The position numbers and the translations under genes are program-made. Of a DNA stretch of 15,102 nt, positions 1 to 6,648 are shown one piece after another (position 1 is the first letter of the stretch; every line of letters starts with the position of its first letter). The stretch is from Deltaproteobacteria bacterium (GTDB lineage Bacteria; Desulfobacterota; Syntrophia; Syntrophales; UBA2210), in contig JAFGQD010000040.1 of NCBI GenBank assembly GCA_016935875.1, positions 1 to 15,102 on the forward strand. The letters are read 5' to 3'. The notes under the pieces are model-generated. The model did no database searches. It was not told where the DNA came from and worked only from the letters and a program-made list of their open reading frames with translations.

Positions 1-525
1 CACGGTATATTCAAACCGCTTCCGGGTATCGCCGGGGAGACCGACCATTACGTGTACCCCGGTTTCAATCCCTTTTTTCTTTAAAAGTCTCACCGCTGCT
101 CTTACATCTTCCGACGAGTGCCCCCTCCCTGAAAGAGAGAGCACTTCATCAACCATTGACTGCGCGCCCATTTCTACCGTAGAGACGCTGTAGTGTGTGA
201 GAAGTTCAATCCTGTCATCATCTATATAGTCGGGTCTTGTTGATATTCGTATAGATTGTATCATACCCGCATTCACATAAGCCTGCGCAATCTCCAACAG
301 TTCGACCTGATAGTCCCGATCCATTCCGGTAAAATTTCCCCCGTAAAAGGCGATCTGATCGAATTTCCTTCCGCTGTTCTTCAGATGCCGGTCGCAGATA
401 GTTCGAATGATATCCTCTGTAAGCCTGTCAGGATAATCTCCGGCGGTTATCCTCTCGTTACAGAACACGCAACGGTTGGGACATCCCTTATATATCACAA
501 ATATAGAGATTATAAGTGGTTTCAC
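1..525 (-). CDS. Elp3-like (COG1243-type) radical SAM protein, N-terminal part, cut by window edge
   Basis: The visible 175 residues are the N-terminal part of a radical SAM enzyme; the gene continues beyond base 1. Near residue 15 lies CPNRCVFC, the CX3CX2C motif that binds the [4Fe-4S] cluster used to cleave S-adenosylmethionine. It is followed by FYGGNFTG, IRISTRPDYID, VEMGAQSM, SGRGH and VGLPGDT, an order I know from bacterial COG1243 proteins (related to the Elp3 radical SAM core), often found beside rnc. The start is GTG at 525-523: it overlaps the rnc stop as GTGA and has GGAA six bases upstream inside rnc. This implies translational coupling as the last visible gene of the mnmA-mtaB-rnc operon. 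True Elp3 modifies C5 of wobble U34 in tRNA and carries a C-terminal acetyltransferase domain; whether this one does cannot be seen. A HemN-like or other radical SAM role is less likely. The substrate is unknown. Confidence 0.85.
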   Translation of the reverse strand, partial: MKPLIISIFVIYKGCPNRCVFCNERITAGDYPDRLTEDIIRTICDRHLKNSGRKFDQIAFYGGNFTGMDRDYQVELLEIAQAYVNAGMIQSIRISTRPDYIDDDRIELLTHYSVSTVEMGAQSMVDEVLSLSGRGHSSEDVRAAVRLLKKKGIETGVHVMVGLPGDTRKRFEYTV

Positions 526-1229
526 ATCGCTTCCAGCTTCTGCAGAGCTTTCCTGGCCGCCTTCTGCTCGGCCTCTTTCTTGTTTTTTCCGATTCCGGTT
601 GTTGAAATGATATCTCCGATGGTTGCCTCTATCTCGAAGGTCTTGTCGTGATCCGGGCCTGATGCGCTTGCAATACGGTATTGCGGCATTAATTTGAACC
701 TGCCCTGGCTGGCCTCCTGGAGGAGCGATTTGTAATCCAGGTATATGGGGCTTTCAAGCCACTCGTTGACAAGGGATTGGAAGGTTGCCCCTATAAACAG
801 GAGCGTTTCTTCGTATCCCCCGTCAAGATAAATGGCGCCTAAAATCGCTTCGACGGCATCTCCGAGAAGGGAATCCTTCTCCCTTCCTCCGGAATGGTCC
901 TCCCCCCTGCCCAGAAGCAGATAATCGCCTATCCGGTACTCCCGTGCCAGCCCGGCCAGCGGGTGCTCGTTTACCATGGCCGCCCGTACCTTTGAAAGTT
1001 GTCCTTCAGCATAGTCGGGGAATCTTTTTATCAGTATATCGCTTATGCATAGTTGCAGGACGGCATCTCCCAGAAATTCGAGCCTTTCGTTGTTTTCCTG
1101 CGCAAGATCCGGATTTTCATTGGCATAGGAACTATGGGTAAGAGATAGATCAAGCAGTGTGATGTCATTGAACGTATAGCTCAACCTCTCTGACAGTTCT
1201 TCGAGACTATCAATCCTCTCTTTGTCCAT
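522..1229 (-). CDS. rnc: Ribonuclease III
   Basis: Encodes a 235-residue RNase III, the usual length. This endonuclease cuts double-stranded RNA and processes rRNA precursors and structured mRNAs in the cytoplasm. The family signature NERLEFLGDAV is at residues 47-57, with the expected acidic metal-binding residues E51, D55, D124 and E127 (the last two in LLGDAVEAILGA). The C-terminal third, about residues 163-233, is a double-stranded-RNA-binding domain ending in the typical GKNKKEAEQKAARKAL helix. The ATG at 1229 is preceded by GGAAGGA at good spacing and lies inside the last codons of mtaB (20-nt overlap). The stop overlaps the GTG of the radical SAM gene. The gene appears intact. Confidence 0.97.
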   Translation of the reverse strand: MDKERIDSLEELSERLSYTFNDITLLDLSLTHSSYANENPDLAQENNERLEFLGDAVLQLCISDILIKRFPDYAEGQLSKVRAAMVNEHPLAGLAREYRIGDYLLLGRGEDHSGGREKDSLLGDAVEAILGAIYLDGGYEETLLFIGATFQSLVNEWLESPIYLDYKSLLQEASQGRFKLMPQYRIASASGPDHDKTFEIEATIGDIISTTGIGKNKKEAEQKAARKALQKLEAM

Positions 1230-2535
1230 CCGCTTCTATCCTTCCAATGACTCTTTCCTTCATCATATGATCGGCAGTAACCTCTACAATGTGATTTACA
1301 AGAGAGATATTGCCTCCGGGGATGAGTACCGGCACATAATTATCTGAAAATCCCTTTACATAACCGGTTTCCTTGTCTCTGATTCCCTCCACCAGAACGG
1401 AAAGCTTCTTTCCTATGAACCCGCTGTTGAAAACTATCCTCTGGCGGTTGCCTATGTCCCGTAATATACCGGCGCGTTCTTTTCTGACCGCTTGTATGAC
1501 CTGATCGGGAAACGAGGAGGCACGTGTTCCGAAGCGCTGAGAGTAGGGGAAAACGTGAAGATAAGCAAGACTTAGCTTCTCAATAAAACCGACAGTGTTT
1601 CTGAACTCTTTTTCCCCTTCACCCGGGAATCCGGTTATAACATCTATTCCTATGGCGATATCGGGGATCACAGTCTGCAATTTTTCCACAAGATCTCTAA
1701 ACTGGTCTGTGCTGTACTGTCTCTTCATTAACTTCAGTATGCTGTCGTCGCCACTCTGGAGCGATATGTGGAGATGTCGGCATAGTATCTTTGAGTGTTG
1801 TAAATAGTCGACCATGTCATCCGATATTTCCGTTGGGTTAATAGAACTTATGCGCAATCTTTCAAGGTCTGTATTATGTTCTATTTTTCTCAGGAGATTG
1901 AGAAGGGTGGTGGGGAAGGGTAGATCCTGACCATATGCTCCCAGATGGATGCCGGTGATAATGATTTCCCTGTGACCGGCTTCGGTCAGTTTTTGTATCT
2001 GCCGTATCACTTCTTCCTGCGGGAGACTTCTGCTCCTTCCCCTCGCGTAAGGTATGATGCAGTAGCTGCAGAATGAGTCGCACCCATCCTGTATCTTCAG
2101 GTACGCTCGAGTCTGTCCGGGGAATCTCGTTACCGGCAGGCCGGAATATACTCTTTTCAGGCCTATATCACTGACCGAGATCCGCTGTTTTTCATCTGTG
2201 ATGTCTTGTATAATCCCGGGAAGTTTCTCCTTCATCTCTGTCCCCGCGACCATCCTTACACCGGGCAGCACCGCGAGCTCCTGCGGGGCAGTCTGCGCAT
2301 AACACCCGGTTACGATAATTGGCGAGGATGGATTAGTTCTATGCGCCCTGCGTATCAGTTGTCTTGACTGAAAATCAGTCTTCGAGGTAACCGTACAGGT
2401 GTTCACGATATAGATATCGGCAGGAGAAGAGAAGGGGACGACAGAGATCCCCTCCGCCTCCAGTTTTTCGATAATTCCCGCCGACTCATAATGATTCACC
2501 TTGCACCCGAGTGTGGCTACGGCAACACTAAGCAT
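1210..2535 (-). CDS. mtaB: tRNA t6A37 methylthiotransferase MtaB
   Basis: Encodes a 441-residue radical SAM methylthiotransferase that converts t6A37 to ms2t6A37 in tRNAs reading ANN codons. The N-terminal UPF0004 domain has the three cysteines of the auxiliary cluster: C11 in TLGCKVNHYES, C47 in VNTCTVT and C78 in VTGCYA. The radical SAM motif is C152, C156 and C159 in GCDSFCSYC, followed by IIPYARGRSRS. This motif and GCKVNHYES point to MtaB rather than MiaB or RimO. The C-terminal end fits a TRAM RNA-binding domain. I chose the ATG at 2535 because it has GAGAGGGG upstream, overlaps the mnmA stop by 8 nt and begins right at the conserved MLSVAVATLGC. An in-frame start at 2580 would add 15 residues without family resemblance. 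The gene also overlaps rnc by 20 nt. Confidence 0.94.
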   Translation of the reverse strand: MLSVAVATLGCKVNHYESAGIIEKLEAEGISVVPFSSPADIYIVNTCTVTSKTDFQSRQLIRRAHRTNPSSPIIVTGCYAQTAPQELAVLPGVRMVAGTEMKEKLPGIIQDITDEKQRISVSDIGLKRVYSGLPVTRFPGQTRAYLKIQDGCDSFCSYCIIPYARGRSRSLPQEEVIRQIQKLTEAGHREIIITGIHLGAYGQDLPFPTTLLNLLRKIEHNTDLERLRISSINPTEISDDMVDYLQHSKILCRHLHISLQSGDDSILKLMKRQYSTDQFRDLVEKLQTVIPDIAIGIDVITGFPGEGEKEFRNTVGFIEKLSLAYLHVFPYSQRFGTRASSFPDQVIQAVRKERAGILRDIGNRQRIVFNSGFIGKKLSVLVEGIRDKETGYVKGFSDNYVPVLIPGGNISLVNHIVEVTADHMMKERVIGRIEADGQRED

Positions 2536-3577
2536 CGCGCAGTCCCCTCTCGATCCATCCCCCACCTGTAAGGCAGTCACCCTGATAGAAAACAGCCGCC
2601 TGGCCTGGGGTCACCGCCTTTTGAGGTATCTTGAACCTGACATGCCCCCGATTGTCCGGCAGGAATGTGATCTCGGAATCGACGCCTCTGTGGCGGTACC
2701 GTATATGTGTCTTCACTTGCATGATCCCCCTGCCGACGGGAACAGGAAATATCCAGGAACAATTCGTGGCGATAAGACCATGCGCCAGCTGGTCTTCCTC
2801 TCTCCCCACAATTACTTCATTCTTTTTGATGTCTATTGCCAGTACATAGTAGGGACGCTCAGAGGCGATATTCAGCCCCCTGCGCTGTCCTACAGTTACC
2901 GAATGTGTTCCGCGGTGCCTTCCCACAATATTCCCCTTTTCATCCACTATATTACCGGGCCGGGGGAGGGTGACGGGATAATGCTCAAGGAAATCTCTGT
3001 AATTGTCGTCCGGTATAAAACAGATCTCCTGACTCTCCTTCCTTGGAGGCAGGTGGAGACCTAGCCCCATCTTCTGTATCTCTTTCTTCGTCCTGTCACC
3101 GTTGGGGAATATCAGGTGTTGAAGCTCTTCCTGCCCCAGCTGAAAGAGGAAATAGGACTGGTCTTTGCCTTTGTCAATACCCTTGAAAAGCTGGAACCCG
3201 TCTCTACCTTCCGTGTATTCAATGCGTGCATAATGGCCGGTCGCAATGAAGCCGAGCCCCCTTTTCTGTGCCTCTTCCAGGAGATATCTGAATTTTATCT
3301 TCTTGTTGCAGACAATGCATGGATTCGGAGTTCTGCCCGCCAGGTAATCACTGACGAAATAATCCACAACATCTTTTCTGAAGGACGATGCAGTGTCCAG
3401 TTTATGGAGGGGAAACCCCAGGATGGAGGCAACTACTTCCGCTTCCCTCTCACTCCCCGCGGGGAACCCGTTTCGTATGTACAGTCCCTCGACGCAGTAC
3501 CCCCTCTCTTTCAGGATCGCAGCAGCCACGGCGCTGTCAACACCGCCGCTTATGCCGATAAGTACACTTTTTGTCAA
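2528..3577 (-). CDS. mnmA: tRNA-uridine 2-sulfurtransferase MnmA
   Basis: Encodes a 349-residue MnmA, which adenylates and then thiolates C2 of wobble U34 in tRNA Lys, Glu and Gln. The ATP-pyrophosphatase P-loop SGGVDSA is at residues 10-16. The two catalytic cysteines are present: C87 in GRTPNPCIVCN, and C186 in SQEICFIPD, which carries the persulfide. KGKDQSYFL (about 136-144) and VGQRRGL (about 229-235) are also family motifs, and a beta-barrel C-terminal domain follows. The start is TTG at 3577: an in-frame TGA lies 18 bases upstream and no ATG or GTG fits. AAAGGAA about ten bases upstream can act as ribosome-binding site. It is the first gene of the minus-strand operon and overlaps mtaB by 8 nt. 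The sulfur donor (an IscS-type desulfurase) is not in the window. Confidence 0.96.
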   Translation of the reverse strand: MTKSVLIGISGGVDSAVAAAILKERGYCVEGLYIRNGFPAGSEREAEVVASILGFPLHKLDTASSFRKDVVDYFVSDYLAGRTPNPCIVCNKKIKFRYLLEEAQKRGLGFIATGHYARIEYTEGRDGFQLFKGIDKGKDQSYFLFQLGQEELQHLIFPNGDRTKKEIQKMGLGLHLPPRKESQEICFIPDDNYRDFLEHYPVTLPRPGNIVDEKGNIVGRHRGTHSVTVGQRRGLNIASERPYYVLAIDIKKNEVIVGREEDQLAHGLIATNCSWIFPVPVGRGIMQVKTHIRYRHRGVDSEITFLPDNRGHVRFKIPQKAVTPGQAAVFYQGDCLTGGGWIERGLRDA

Positions 3578-3630
3578 ACCTTTAAGTTCCTTTCAACTAT
3601 CTGAAATCATAATTGTTTGTATATTGCCAT

Positions 3631-3659
3631 AAGATATCTTATTTGTTGAATAATTTCAA
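3631..3659 (-). promoter_or_regulatory. Candidate sigma70-type promoter of the mnmA operon
   Basis: Read on the minus strand, TTGAAA (3659-3654) and TATCTT (3636-3631) are separated by 17 bases. Transcription would start near 3624, about 47 bases before the mnmA TTG. The -10 box lies inside a perfect 14-bp palindrome ATAAGATATCTTAT (3629-3642), which could be an operator or simply chance in an AT-rich stretch. It is based on pattern matching only. Confidence 0.35.
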
Positions 3660-3760
3660 GTACAAGTAATGGTGGAATTCAACCGATGTGAGAAATTATG
3701 AGTTGAATCACGGACGAGATTAAGGTAGACAAGTCCCTAAGGATAGACAGCTTCCTGGAA

Positions 3761-3901
3761 TTGAAATGCGAGCGCATTCCCAGTGGCTATCTGTGTGTAA
3801 AGCACAGGCAGGCTTGCGGCGGCGGGGTTAGCGAGCGAGTAGAAAATAAACATTTTCCTTAACAATCGAAGATTCCCGCAACAAGTTGCGGGGAGCTTCA
3901 A
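3761..3901 (+). repeat. Interrupted copy of a dispersed hairpin repeat (copy A)
   Basis: The left part at 3761-3781 (TTGAA, then GCGAGCGCATTCCC) matches the left end of the compact copy at 12814-12859. The right part at 3875-3901 contains the hairpin CCCGCAAC-AA-GTTGCGGG (3875-3892) followed by GAGCTTCAA, matching the right end. About 90 bases lie between the two halves; they contain a second GCGAGCG and have no counterpart in copy B. The rest of the 329-base spacer 3578-3906 holds the candidate mnmA promoter and a 51-codon open stretch without a start codon (3707-3862), but no convincing gene. The right half runs directly into the 5' end of the hydrolase gene at 3907. Confidence 0.65.
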
Positions 3902-3906
3902 TTATT

Positions 3907-4830
3907 ATGGCCGTGCCGGATGCTTTGCAGAAAAGTATGCAGGATTATGATCGGAAAAAAGAGGACATGATTTATACAGAGTGTACCGACCCGGATGTCA
4001 GGGTGGAAGAAGATTATGTCGTGGTTTCCGACGGCGTTGCGCTCAGGATGATCGATTTTACGCCCCCCTGCGACACCCCCGAGAAACCGATGCTTGTCTT
4101 TGTCGCCGGCTGGATCTCACGTATAGACGGCTGGAGGGACGTGTTACGAAAGCTTACCCCTTGTTTCAGGACTCTGTATGTGGAGACCCGGGAGAAAGTC
4201 AGCGCCATGCTTCCGGAGCGCACGCGCGTCGATTTTTCCATGCCCCGTATGAGTCTGGATATCAGCGAGATTCTCGCGTGTAAGGTAGCAATGGAGAAGA
4301 GATTCTGCTTTGCCGGCAGCTCGCTAGGATCAACGGTTATATTGGATTATCTGAGCATGGGATTGAGACGTCCGGAACTCGCTATCCTGATAGCGCCCAT
4401 TTGCGAACTGACCTATCCATTCTGGCTTCCCCTGTTACTCAGACCGTTGCCGCCGTCGCTGTATACGGCGATCAAGCCTCTTCTGAAATGGTATCTGCGC
4501 AATATCAGGCTAGACAAGCATAAGGAGCCGGAACAGGTAAAGAAGTACGAAGGAACGCTGGATGCCGCCGACCCGTGGAGGCTCAAGGCGAACGCATTCG
4601 CGATAAAAGACTACAGCGTCTGGGAAAAACTTCCGGACGTCAAATCTCCGGTGTTGATAATAGGTGCCCAGAGCGATGCCCTGCACAGTCTGGATGTTAT
4701 GAATAGGATGCTTGACCTCATCCCCTATGCGCAGATGGAGATGATGTCCAGCAACAGAGAAACGCACAGTGAAAAGATGGGAAAATTGATCGTTGATCGT
4801 ATGAACGGTTTGAAAGGTGTGAAAAGGTGA
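3907..4830 (+). CDS. Alpha/beta hydrolase, substrate unknown
   Basis: Encodes 307 residues with an alpha/beta hydrolase fold. The nucleophile elbow is GSSLGS with Ser139. The likely acid is Asp257 in LIIGAQSDALH, and the likely base is His287 in NRETHSEKMG. The strand LVFVAGW near residue 65 corresponds to the HG-type oxyanion segment, with AG in place of the usual HG. A proline- and leucine-rich stretch around residues 165-200 would form the cap and may touch a hydrophobic substrate or membrane. There is no signal peptide, so it is probably cytoplasmic. I chose ATG 3907: GGGGAG lies 11 bases upstream, within a hairpin repeat. An upstream TTG at 3886 would translate the repeat itself. The next gene starts 3 bases after the stop, indicating coupling. 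Esterase, thioesterase or lipase activity cannot be told apart. Confidence 0.83.
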   Translation: MAVPDALQKSMQDYDRKKEDMIYTECTDPDVRVEEDYVVVSDGVALRMIDFTPPCDTPEKPMLVFVAGWISRIDGWRDVLRKLTPCFRTLYVETREKVSAMLPERTRVDFSMPRMSLDISEILACKVAMEKRFCFAGSSLGSTVILDYLSMGLRRPELAILIAPICELTYPFWLPLLLRPLPPSLYTAIKPLLKWYLRNIRLDKHKEPEQVKKYEGTLDAADPWRLKANAFAIKDYSVWEKLPDVKSPVLIIGAQSDALHSLDVMNRMLDLIPYAQMEMMSSNRETHSEKMGKLIVDRMNGLKGVKR

Positions 4831-4833
4831 TAT

Positions 4834-5118
4834 ATGGCGTCAGATGTGAATGAAATAACGATACAGTATGAGGAAGATGGTGTTATCATCGTCAAAGAGC
4901 TGGACAAGGTGATCCTGTCAAAGGGCGCATGGTCGACGATAATATTCAGATATCAGGATTGGAATCGGACGAAGGGTGAATATGGACCGGAACATTTTAC
5001 TATCCGCCGGTACCGTAAATTAAATGATGAATACCGCCAGCAGAGCAAATTCAATATTTCGAGCGCAGATCAAGCCCTGAAGATTATCGATGCGCTTCAG
5101 AAATGGGTTGAGGTATAA
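4834..5118 (+). CDS. Small conserved-looking protein of unknown function (94 aa)
   Basis: Encodes a 94-residue soluble protein that I cannot assign to a named family; it resembles small hypothetical proteins I recall from deltaproteobacteria. It has no signal peptide, membrane segment or cysteine. The sequence suggests beta strands rich in aromatic and basic residues (AWSTIIFRYQDW, HFTIRRYRK, EYRQQSKFNIS), then a C-terminal helix (SADQALKIIDALQKWV). This layout is loosely like small single-stranded nucleic-acid-binding PC4/YdbC proteins, but that is a fold guess only. The ATG has AAGGTGAT just upstream, and the SD spans the end of the hydrolase gene 3 bases away, so the two are very likely co-translated. 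The next gene follows within 60 bases. Confidence 0.8.
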   Translation: MASDVNEITIQYEEDGVIIVKELDKVILSKGAWSTIIFRYQDWNRTKGEYGPEHFTIRRYRKLNDEYRQQSKFNISSADQALKIIDALQKWVEV

Positions 5119-5175
5119 GTGGCGTATGCCGATATTGGCCCGTTGAGAGACTGTAAACATCAGGAGGTCGGAATC

Positions 5176-5502
5176 GTGGATAATCTTATACAGTATTTTT
5201 CAGCTCATCCAGTGGCTCTTATGATACTTGTTGTCGCCGTGCTTTTGTTGATCTACTTCTTATTCAGGGGGCTGCTGAAATTGATGCTGATAACCGGTCT
5301 GGTGCTTATTGCCCTGTGCGGATACTCTTATTACAAGGCGCCTGACGACTTTCCCGGAAAAGTAAGAGAAACGATCGGCAGGATTGGAGATCAGGGCGAA
5401 AATATCATAGAGGCGGGAAAGGAGATGATAGAGAAGGGAAAGGGTCTGGCCGATAAACTTGGAGAATCGGTTACAAAGAAGAAAGGTGCTCCGGCAGATT
5501 AA
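5176..5502 (+). CDS. Small membrane protein with two transmembrane helices and amphipathic tail
   Basis: Encodes 108 residues with two hydrophobic segments at about residues 14-33 (VALMILVVAVLLLIYFLF) and 37-53 (LLKLMLITGLVLIALCGY), then a charged, glycine-spaced amphipathic tail (NIIEAGKEMIEKGKGLADKLGESV) ending KKKGAPAD. I do not recognise the family. I chose the GTG at 5176 because AGGAGGT lies eight bases upstream (5162-5168). An in-frame GTG at 5119, directly after the previous stop, would add 19 residues but has no ribosome-binding site. It is the last gene of the three-gene plus-strand set and converges with the ferredoxin gene only 17 bases away, with no clear terminator between. Its function is unknown. 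Confidence 0.72.
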   Translation: MDNLIQYFSAHPVALMILVVAVLLLIYFLFRGLLKLMLITGLVLIALCGYSYYKAPDDFPGKVRETIGRIGDQGENIIEAGKEMIEKGKGLADKLGESVTKKKGAPAD

Positions 5503-5519
5503 TAAATCGTTGCGGTCTC

Positions 5520-5930
5520 TTAGAGGAGGTTGATCTCCATTGCTCGTGGGGGACAGGCCTTGACGCACAGTTCACAGCCGTTGCACTTTTCAGGATCGAA
5601 TGTGATCTTCATGGTCTTGGTGTCAATGTCCAGGGCATTGGTAGAGCAGAATGACAGACAGGTGCCGCAGTGCACACATTTATCGATATTCTGGGTCACG
5701 CTTTTTGAAAGAGATTCAACGTTCAGCCCCAGATCTTTGAGGTAGCCGATGGCCCGATCGAAGTTTTTCTTTGTGCCGGTAAGATCAAGAACCACCAACC
5801 CTTCCCGTCTCGGCGACACCCGTGCCCGCATTATGTTGAAAGCGAGGTCGAAATCCTTTACAAGACTGTACACCACGGGTTTATCAACAATATCAGCAGC
5901 ATAACGAATGACTATCTTCTTTGAATACAT
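5520..5930 (-). CDS. NIL domain-containing 2x[4Fe-4S] ferredoxin
   Basis: Encodes 136 residues. Residues 1-75 fit the NIL domain, a small ligand-binding domain also found at the C-terminus of the methionine-importer ATPase MetN. Residues 80-136 are a bacterial-type ferredoxin with two complete CX2CX2CX3C clusters: C85, C88, C91 and C95, then C116, C119, C122 and C126 followed by PP. Proteins of this architecture occur in methanogens and sulfate reducers. Some work with a DUF39/COG1900 partner in homocysteine synthesis from aspartate semialdehyde by sulfide incorporation. No DUF39 gene is present here, so the role is open. GGAGG lies eight bases before the ATG. It sits 51 bases downstream of a small hydrolase on the same strand and may be cotranscribed with it. 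Confidence 0.93.
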   Translation of the reverse strand: MYSKKIVIRYAADIVDKPVVYSLVKDFDLAFNIMRARVSPRREGLVVLDLTGTKKNFDRAIGYLKDLGLNVESLSKSVTQNIDKCVHCGTCLSFCSTNALDIDTKTMKITFDPEKCNGCELCVKACPPRAMEINLL

Positions 5931-5946
5931 GCCAAGCCTCCTGGCA
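5930..5946 (-). promoter_or_regulatory. Hairpin holding the ribosome-binding site of the NIL-ferredoxin gene
   Basis: On the minus strand TGCCA and TGGCA pair around a 7-base loop that contains the SD GGAGG (bases 5941-5937). The 3' arm ends on the A of the ATG. An SD displayed in a loop with the start codon at the stem could affect initiation. The stem is only 5 bp, so chance is possible. Confidence 0.3.
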
Positions 5947-5981
5947 CCTGATTATCCTAATTGTATATGAGAGTCAAGGGC

Positions 5982-6461
5982 CTAATCATCGAGCAGGTTG
6001 TCCCAGTCAAAGGAAGTAAAAGTATCGCTGAGTGGATGGTCATCATCCACGATGTGGTGACTCAGGTTCTTGAAAATCTTTGAAGCGATCTCGCGGACCT
6101 GTTCCAGAGGCACAACATCATCCCGGCTGCCGTGATACAGCACGACAGGCACCTCGATTTTCCGGTTCAGATACGGTTTGAATTCTTCCAAGTCGAGGGC
6201 CGGTGCCAGAAGGATGAGCCTCTTGATTTTATGCTCATTGTCACAGGCGTACATGGCTGCCATCAGACCTCCATAGCTGGAGCCTACCAGGACAAGATTC
6301 TTTTTGTCTGTCAGTATCCCTCGGAGCTTGTCCATTCTACTTTCCAGGCTTCCCGGATAATTCTCTATAATCATATCGGAATACCTTTTCCTGAAGTAGG
6401 TTCCCTTTGTTCCCTGAGCGCTGCTTTCGAGACCGTGTATAAAAACTCTGGTTGTACTCAT
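5982..6461 (-). CDS. Small YqiA-like alpha/beta hydrolase
   Basis: Encodes a 159-residue minimal alpha/beta hydrolase, close in size to YqiA/UPF0227-type esterases. It opens with FIHGLESS (HG oxyanion motif at residues 9-10). The nucleophile elbow is GSSYGG with Ser62. The acid is Asp114 in YHGSRDDVVP, and the base is His142 in VDDDHPLS. There is no cap domain and no signal peptide, so it should be cytoplasmic. The ATG at 6461 has GGGAGAA at good spacing. The natural substrate is unknown; small acyl esters are usual for the group. It is the first gene of a minus-strand pair with the NIL-ferredoxin 51 bases downstream; no functional link is evident. It is not closely related to the hydrolase at 3907, sharing only the fold motifs. 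Confidence 0.87.
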   Translation of the reverse strand: MSTTRVFIHGLESSAQGTKGTYFRKRYSDMIIENYPGSLESRMDKLRGILTDKKNLVLVGSSYGGLMAAMYACDNEHKIKRLILLAPALDLEEFKPYLNRKIEVPVVLYHGSRDDVVPLEQVREIASKIFKNLSHHIVDDDHPLSDTFTSFDWDNLLDD

Positions 6462-6498
6462 GTAGACATTCTCCCTTTTCTCTTTCCGTCAGATGGGA

Positions 6499-6527
6499 TT
6501 CATACTATTCAAAAGAAAATTTTGCAA
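6499..6527 (-). promoter_or_regulatory. Weak candidate promoter upstream of the small hydrolase
   Basis: On the minus strand TTGCAA (6527-6522) and TATGAA (6504-6499) are 17 bases apart, each matching four of six consensus positions. Transcription would begin about 30 bases before the ATG at 6461. Confidence 0.28.
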
Positions 6528-6648
6528 GAGTCAGGCATGACAGAATCTGTCGCGCATGGGTAAACCGGCTGGAAGATTCTCAGCAAAGATATTGCCTTGA
6601 AGATATTTACTGTGTTAGAAGGGCATAAACAAAAGGGGAGTGGTTATA

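Noticed and set aside
2501..3064. 187-residue open frame on the plus strand opposite mnmA/mtaB
   Set aside because: It lies antisense to two clearly conserved genes, has no family resemblance, and is explained by codon structure of the opposite strand.
3578..3906. tRNA or other RNA gene in the spacer upstream of the hydrolase
   Set aside because: No cloverleaf, no GGTTCGA-type T-loop and no known RNA motif was seen; the structure present is the repeat hairpin.
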